Below are positions 60,800 to 64,000 of a DNA stretch of 64,000 nucleotides, in pieces (within the stretch, counting starts at the first letter, position 1; every line of letters begins with the position of its first letter). Origin of the DNA: DATCZS01 sp036525795 (GTDB lineage Bacteria > Actinomycetota > Acidimicrobiia > Spongiisociales > ZC4RG35); contig DATCZS010000148.1 in the NCBI GenBank assembly GCA_036525795.1, positions 6,985 to 70,984 on the forward strand, written 5' to 3'. The translations under genes were made by a program, and so were the position numbers. The notes beneath the pieces were generated by a model that saw only the letters and a list, made by a program, of their open reading frames with translations, searched no databases and was not told the origin of the DNA.

Positions 60800-62662
60800 A
60801 TGGCTTCTGCCGCCGCTCCTCGACCCCGTCTCAGCCGGGTCTGGTACCTGACCGGTGCCATGACCGCCCTGCTGGTGGTCGCGATCCAGGCGGTGGTTGA
60901 CTGGCCTTCGGCGGGCCTCGACCGAGCGCTCTCCTGGCCGCTGGTGGCCGTGCTCTACGCCGGCGCCGAGTCCGCCGTGCTCCACTTCCGGTTTCGACGC
61001 GATGCCCATTCCTTCTCGATGGGGGAGATCGCCCTGACGATCTGTCTGCTGACGGCGTCGCCCCTGCACCACATCGTCGGCCAGGCGATCGGCAATGCCG
61101 CCGCGTTCGTCGCGTATCGGCGGCAGTCCCCGGTGAAGGCCGCGTTCAACCTCGCCCAGTTCACACTGCAGACGGTGGCCGCCCTCGCGGTGTTTCGGGC
61201 GGTGCTGGGCGAATCCGACCCGCTCTCGGTGCGGGGATGGGCGGCGCTGGTCGCCGGCGCGCTCGTCGCCCTCGCCATCTCCGACCTCGCGGTCAATGCC
61301 GCGATCCGGCTCTCCGGAGGGGCGGTCTCGAGCAGGGAGCAATGGACGGTTCGAGCCTTCAGCGCCCTCGCCGCAGTCATGAACACCGCGCTCGGGATCG
61401 TCATCGTGCTGGTGTGGACCGTCAATCCGGCCGCTCTCGTCCTGGCCGCGCTCCCGCCGGTCATGCTGTTCCTCGCCTATCGGGCGTACACCGGCCAGCG
61501 CGCAGATCGGTCGCGGGTCGCCGCCCTCCAGGAGGCGGCAGAGGCGCTGCTCGGGGCGGGGAGGCTGTCGGATGTCGCCCGCCGTGCGGCCCAGCAACTC
61601 CAGCGGATGTTCGAGGTCGAGCGGGCGGTGGCGGTCATCTACCCCCTCGGCGGGTCGCACGCATTGCTCGGCGAGGCGAGAGCGGACGGGACGGTGTCTG
61701 TGCGGCCCATCGACCAGGAGATCCCCTCCGCGGTGACGGGCGGTCCCCGGGTGACGACGACCGACAGGCTCGATGGGTGTTTCGATGACGCCATTCCCAA
61801 CCAGACCGTGCTGTTTGCGCCGGTGATGCGTGACGCACGACAGGTCGGCTACCTGGCGGCGATCGAGCCGCTCTCGGATGTCTACCGGTTCTCGAGCGCG
61901 GACACCAGGCTCGTCGGCGCCCTCGCCGGACAGGTCGCCACAGTGGTCGAGAACGAGCGCCTCGGGGGGGCGGTTACGGCCTTGTCCGAGTTGGTGCAGT
62001 CGAAGAACCAGGTGCTGGCGGCGGTGGGACATGAGCTTCGCTCGCCGCTCTCCGCCGTCGTCTCGGCGGCGGCCACACTCGAGAGTCGAGGCGATCAGCT
62101 GACCCCCGGGCAGCGTGCAGAACTCATACATCTGATTCGCCGCAACGGCATCGAGTTGTCGGCCGTCGCCGAGGACCTGATGGTGGCCTCGCGCAACGAG
62201 GAGTCGGCGTCGCTCGACGTCAAGGAGATCGACCCGGTCGCGGAGATCGGCGGGGTGCTCCACGGCATGGTCGAATCAGGGCGAACGATCGAGGTCAGGG
62301 GGGAGGCGGGACCGGTCCTGGCCGACGCCAATCGCTTTCGCCAGATCGTTCGCAATCTCGTCGTCAATGCCGGTCGATACGGCGGTGACCGCATCTGGAT
62401 CGAGCTGGCCGCCCGCGACTCCGTCTTCGAGGTGGCGGTGGTCGATGACGGGCGCGGCGTCCCGGAGGACATGGCCGAGGCCATCTTCGAGCCGTACGCC
62501 ACCGCGCATCGCGACCGGGACCGGCCCCAGGCGCTCGGTCTCGGCCTGGCCATCTCCCGTCGCCTCGCCCGCTCGATGGGTGGAGACGTCGTCTACCGGC
62601 GGGAAGGTGATCTGACCCGGTTCAGCCTCAGGCTCCCTCGCCCCACGGCCTCCTCAGGCTGA
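60800..62662 (+). CDS. multi-pass membrane GAF-domain sensor histidine kinase
   Basis: A 620-residue kinase: about six to seven N-terminal transmembrane helices (residues 15-235), a GAF domain (about 245-395, AAEALLGAGRLSDVARRAAQQ onward), HisKA with the phospho-acceptor in AVGHELRSPLSAV, and HATPase_c (NLVVNAGRYGGD, DDGRGVPED, GLGLAISRRLARSMGG). The large membrane domain suggests a lipophilic or membrane-derived signal. No response regulator is adjacent. It converges on speB, overlapping it by 9 nt at the stops. Confidence 0.92.
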   Translation: MASAAAPRPRLSRVWYLTGAMTALLVVAIQAVVDWPSAGLDRALSWPLVAVLYAGAESAVLHFRFRRDAHSFSMGEIALTICLLTASPLHHIVGQAIGNAAAFVAYRRQSPVKAAFNLAQFTLQTVAALAVFRAVLGESDPLSVRGWAALVAGALVALAISDLAVNAAIRLSGGAVSSREQWTVRAFSALAAVMNTALGIVIVLVWTVNPAALVLAALPPVMLFLAYRAYTGQRADRSRVAALQEAAEALLGAGRLSDVARRAAQQLQRMFEVERAVAVIYPLGGSHALLGEARADGTVSVRPIDQEIPSAVTGGPRVTTTDRLDGCFDDAIPNQTVLFAPVMRDARQVGYLAAIEPLSDVYRFSSADTRLVGALAGQVATVVENERLGGAVTALSELVQSKNQVLAAVGHELRSPLSAVVSAAATLESRGDQLTPGQRAELIHLIRRNGIELSAVAEDLMVASRNEESASLDVKEIDPVAEIGGVLHGMVESGRTIEVRGEAGPVLADANRFRQIVRNLVVNAGRYGGDRIWIELAARDSVFEVAVVDDGRGVPEDMAEAIFEPYATAHRDRDRPQALGLGLAISRRLARSMGGDVVYRREGDLTRFSLRLPRPTASSG

Positions 62663-63679
62663 GCGGCGCTCCGCCATCCCGTTGAGGATCTCGAGCACCA
62701 CCCGGTTCGCCAGGTAGGTGGTGATTTCGGCGTGGTCGTAGGCGGGGGCCACCTCGACCACGTCGGCTCCGAGGACCGTGAGGTCGCGTGCCAGCCGGCG
62801 TACCGTGTCGAGCAGCTGGCGAGAAGACAGGCCGCCCGGTTCCGGCGTGCCCGTACCCGGGGCGAATCCGGGGTCCACCACGTCGATGTCGACGGAGATG
62901 AACACTCCTTTGACCCCCCCCTCCAGGCAGTACCCGACCGCCTCGTCGACCACTGCCTCGAGGCCCTGATCGACGATCTGGTCCATCCGGTATGTGCGCA
63001 TCCGCTGAGTGGCCATCCAGGCGACCACGTCCGGCTCGGGCCAGTACCCGCGCAGTCCGATCTGGACGAAACGATGCCCCGGAACCGCCCCCGACTCGAT
63101 GAGACGGCGCATCGGCGTGGCGTGGCCGTAGAGATGCCCGTTCTGCAGGTTGGCCGTGTCGGCGTGGGCGTCGAAGTGGATGAGCCCGACCTCGCCGAAC
63201 CCGTGGACGCGGGCCACGCCCGTGGCGTTGGGGTAGGTCACCGTGTGATCGCCACCGAGGACGATCGGCACCTTCCCGGCCCGGGCGACGAGCTCGACGG
63301 CATCGGCGATGCGTTCGATCGACTCTTCGGTCTGACCGGGTACGACGTACACATCGCCGACGTCGACCACACCGAGCTCGCCCAGCGGGTCGATCCCGGT
63401 GGGAAGGTGCGGCCGGTACCCGTCCATGGCCCCGTAGTCGGCTTCGCGAATCGCCCTCGGCCCGAAGCGGGCTCCCGGGCGGTAGGTGGTCCCCCAGTCG
63501 AACGGGGCACCGATGATCACGACTTCCGAAGGGTGGCCCTCGAGCTCGTCGAACCTGAGACCGGGCACCCCGAGGAAGCTTCGCTTGCTGGCGAAGCTGA
63601 TGTACTCCGCAGATGCGAACGGGATCTCTTTGGCGCGCTCGGAGTACGGGCGGTGAATCGGTGATGTGGGGTCGCTCAT
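62654..63679 (-). CDS. speB: agmatinase / ureohydrolase
   Basis: Hydrolyses agmatine to putrescine and urea (guanidinobutyrase or other guanidino hydrolase activity is possible). The 341-residue protein has the binuclear Mn ligands of the arginase family: GGDHTVTYP, HFDAHADT and SVDIDVVDPGFAPGTG. It lies 3 kb from the polyamine uptake and catabolism operon, on the opposite strand. ATG 63679 is 9 nt from a -10 TAGCGT. Confidence 0.92.
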   Translation of the reverse strand: MSDPTSPIHRPYSERAKEIPFASAEYISFASKRSFLGVPGLRFDELEGHPSEVVIIGAPFDWGTTYRPGARFGPRAIREADYGAMDGYRPHLPTGIDPLGELGVVDVGDVYVVPGQTEESIERIADAVELVARAGKVPIVLGGDHTVTYPNATGVARVHGFGEVGLIHFDAHADTANLQNGHLYGHATPMRRLIESGAVPGHRFVQIGLRGYWPEPDVVAWMATQRMRTYRMDQIVDQGLEAVVDEAVGYCLEGGVKGVFISVDIDVVDPGFAPGTGTPEPGGLSSRQLLDTVRRLARDLTVLGADVVEVAPAYDHAEITTYLANRVVLEILNGMAERRSA

Positions 63680-63688
63680 CGACGGCCA

Positions 63689-63694
63689 ACGCTA
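63689..63694 (-). promoter_or_regulatory. -10 element TAGCGT of a likely leaderless speB promoter
   Basis: On the minus strand TAGCGT ends 9 nt before ATG 63679, with no Shine-Dalgarno between. Confidence 0.45.
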
Positions 63695-63747
63695 GCGGTG
63701 GCGTCCGGGGTAGGCATCGGTCGACGACAGAGCCCCCCGGCGGGGCG

Positions 63748-64000
63748 TCACTCCGGATCGCCGCCGGCAACCCAACCGGAGATGACTTCGACCGCCCGCG
63801 CCGCCCCCCGTTCCACGGCAGGGCTCAGCCCTGTTCCGGGAGCGAACGTCCGGGCTTCGATCCCGACCAGGGTCAGAGACCCGGGCAGCCGGTCGATCGC
63901 CCGGGCCAGCCCGACCGCTTCGATCGGTCCCAGCCCGTGCGAGGACGAGGCAGGCCGGCTCGCCGGCCGCGCCGACAGGAGGTCGACGACCGTGATCTCG
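63748..64000 (-). CDS. hydrogenase maturation protease, C-terminal part (gene runs off the window)
   Basis: The last 83 codons of a gene entering from the right. SSHGLGPIEAVGLARAIDRL, TLVGIEARTFAPGTG and LSPAVERGAARAV match the C-terminal half of HycI/HybD-type (M52) endopeptidases, which trim the NiFe-hydrogenase large subunit. The stop is at 63748-63750. It implies that NiFe-hydrogenase genes lie just beyond the window. Confidence 0.8.
   Translation of the reverse strand, partial: EITVVDLLSARPASRPASSSHGLGPIEAVGLARAIDRLPGSLTLVGIEARTFAPGTGLSPAVERGAARAVEVISGWVAGGDPE

Overview
The window is 64 kb of high-GC DNA (roughly two thirds G+C) in which almost every base is coding. Start codons are often GTG, ATGA/GTGA stop-start overlaps are common, and exported proteins carry Thr-rich linkers. 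The gene complement (GH65 phosphorylase next to beta-phosphoglucomutase, a response regulator / kinase / HtrA trio like mycobacterial mprA-mprB-pepD, an F420-type luciferase-like oxidoreductase, class E-like sortase, DUF5317, SufR-like regulator) points to Actinobacteria. The Thr-rich linkers and the unusual signalling proteins make class Acidimicrobiia my best guess; this is inference, as no rRNA is present. I saw no tRNA, rRNA, CRISPR array, IS element or prophage, so this reads as ordinary chromosome.

Layout. 0-7 kb: guaA, a CheA-like hybrid kinase, a membrane kinase and pcrA. 7-16 kb: transaldolase, a class V aminotransferase, a cell-envelope locus in which two paralogous membrane proteins flank a lytic-transglycosylase-like protein, then the GH65 / pgmB pair. 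16-19.5 kb: two-component system plus HtrA protease with a perfect 2 x 11 bp direct repeat before the protease. 19.5-23 kb: cobalamin riboswitch with a Shine-Dalgarno-sequestering hairpin ahead of a B12 uptake operon (btuF-btuC-btuD-cobO). 23-35 kb: acetyltransferase, acyl-CoA dehydrogenase, DrrAB-like exporter, phosphotransferase, DUF885 peptidase, LysM/M23 peptidase, rlmN, LLM oxidoreductase, gamma-glutamyltransferase. 35.7-38.7 kb: a promoter, a hairpin-rich leader, a 32-residue membrane peptide and two overlapping membrane-HD proteins. 38.7-48 kb: DUF5317, enoyl-CoA hydratase, sortase, TlpA-like thioredoxin, sulfite-oxidase-like protein, aconitase, aldose epimerase, SufR-like regulator divergent from mrp. 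48-51 kb: amidohydrolase and a PrimPol / zinc finger / HIRAN fusion. 51-60 kb: a tightly coupled polyamine/GABA operon (aminotransferase, semialdehyde dehydrogenase, C45 acyltransferase, GNAT, PotDABC). 60-64 kb: a small secreted repeat peptide, a GAF histidine kinase, agmatinase and the 3' end of a hydrogenase maturation protease.

How the genes work together. Agmatinase makes putrescine; PotDABC imports polyamines; the aminotransferase and dehydrogenase convert putrescine/GABA-type amines to succinate, which enters the TCA cycle (aconitase is in the window). Imported B12 is adenosylated by CobO. About nineteen genes have a TANNNT -10 hexamer 6-10 nt before the start codon and no Shine-Dalgarno, which indicates widespread leaderless transcription; at three divergent gene pairs the two -10 elements overlap in one symmetric sequence.
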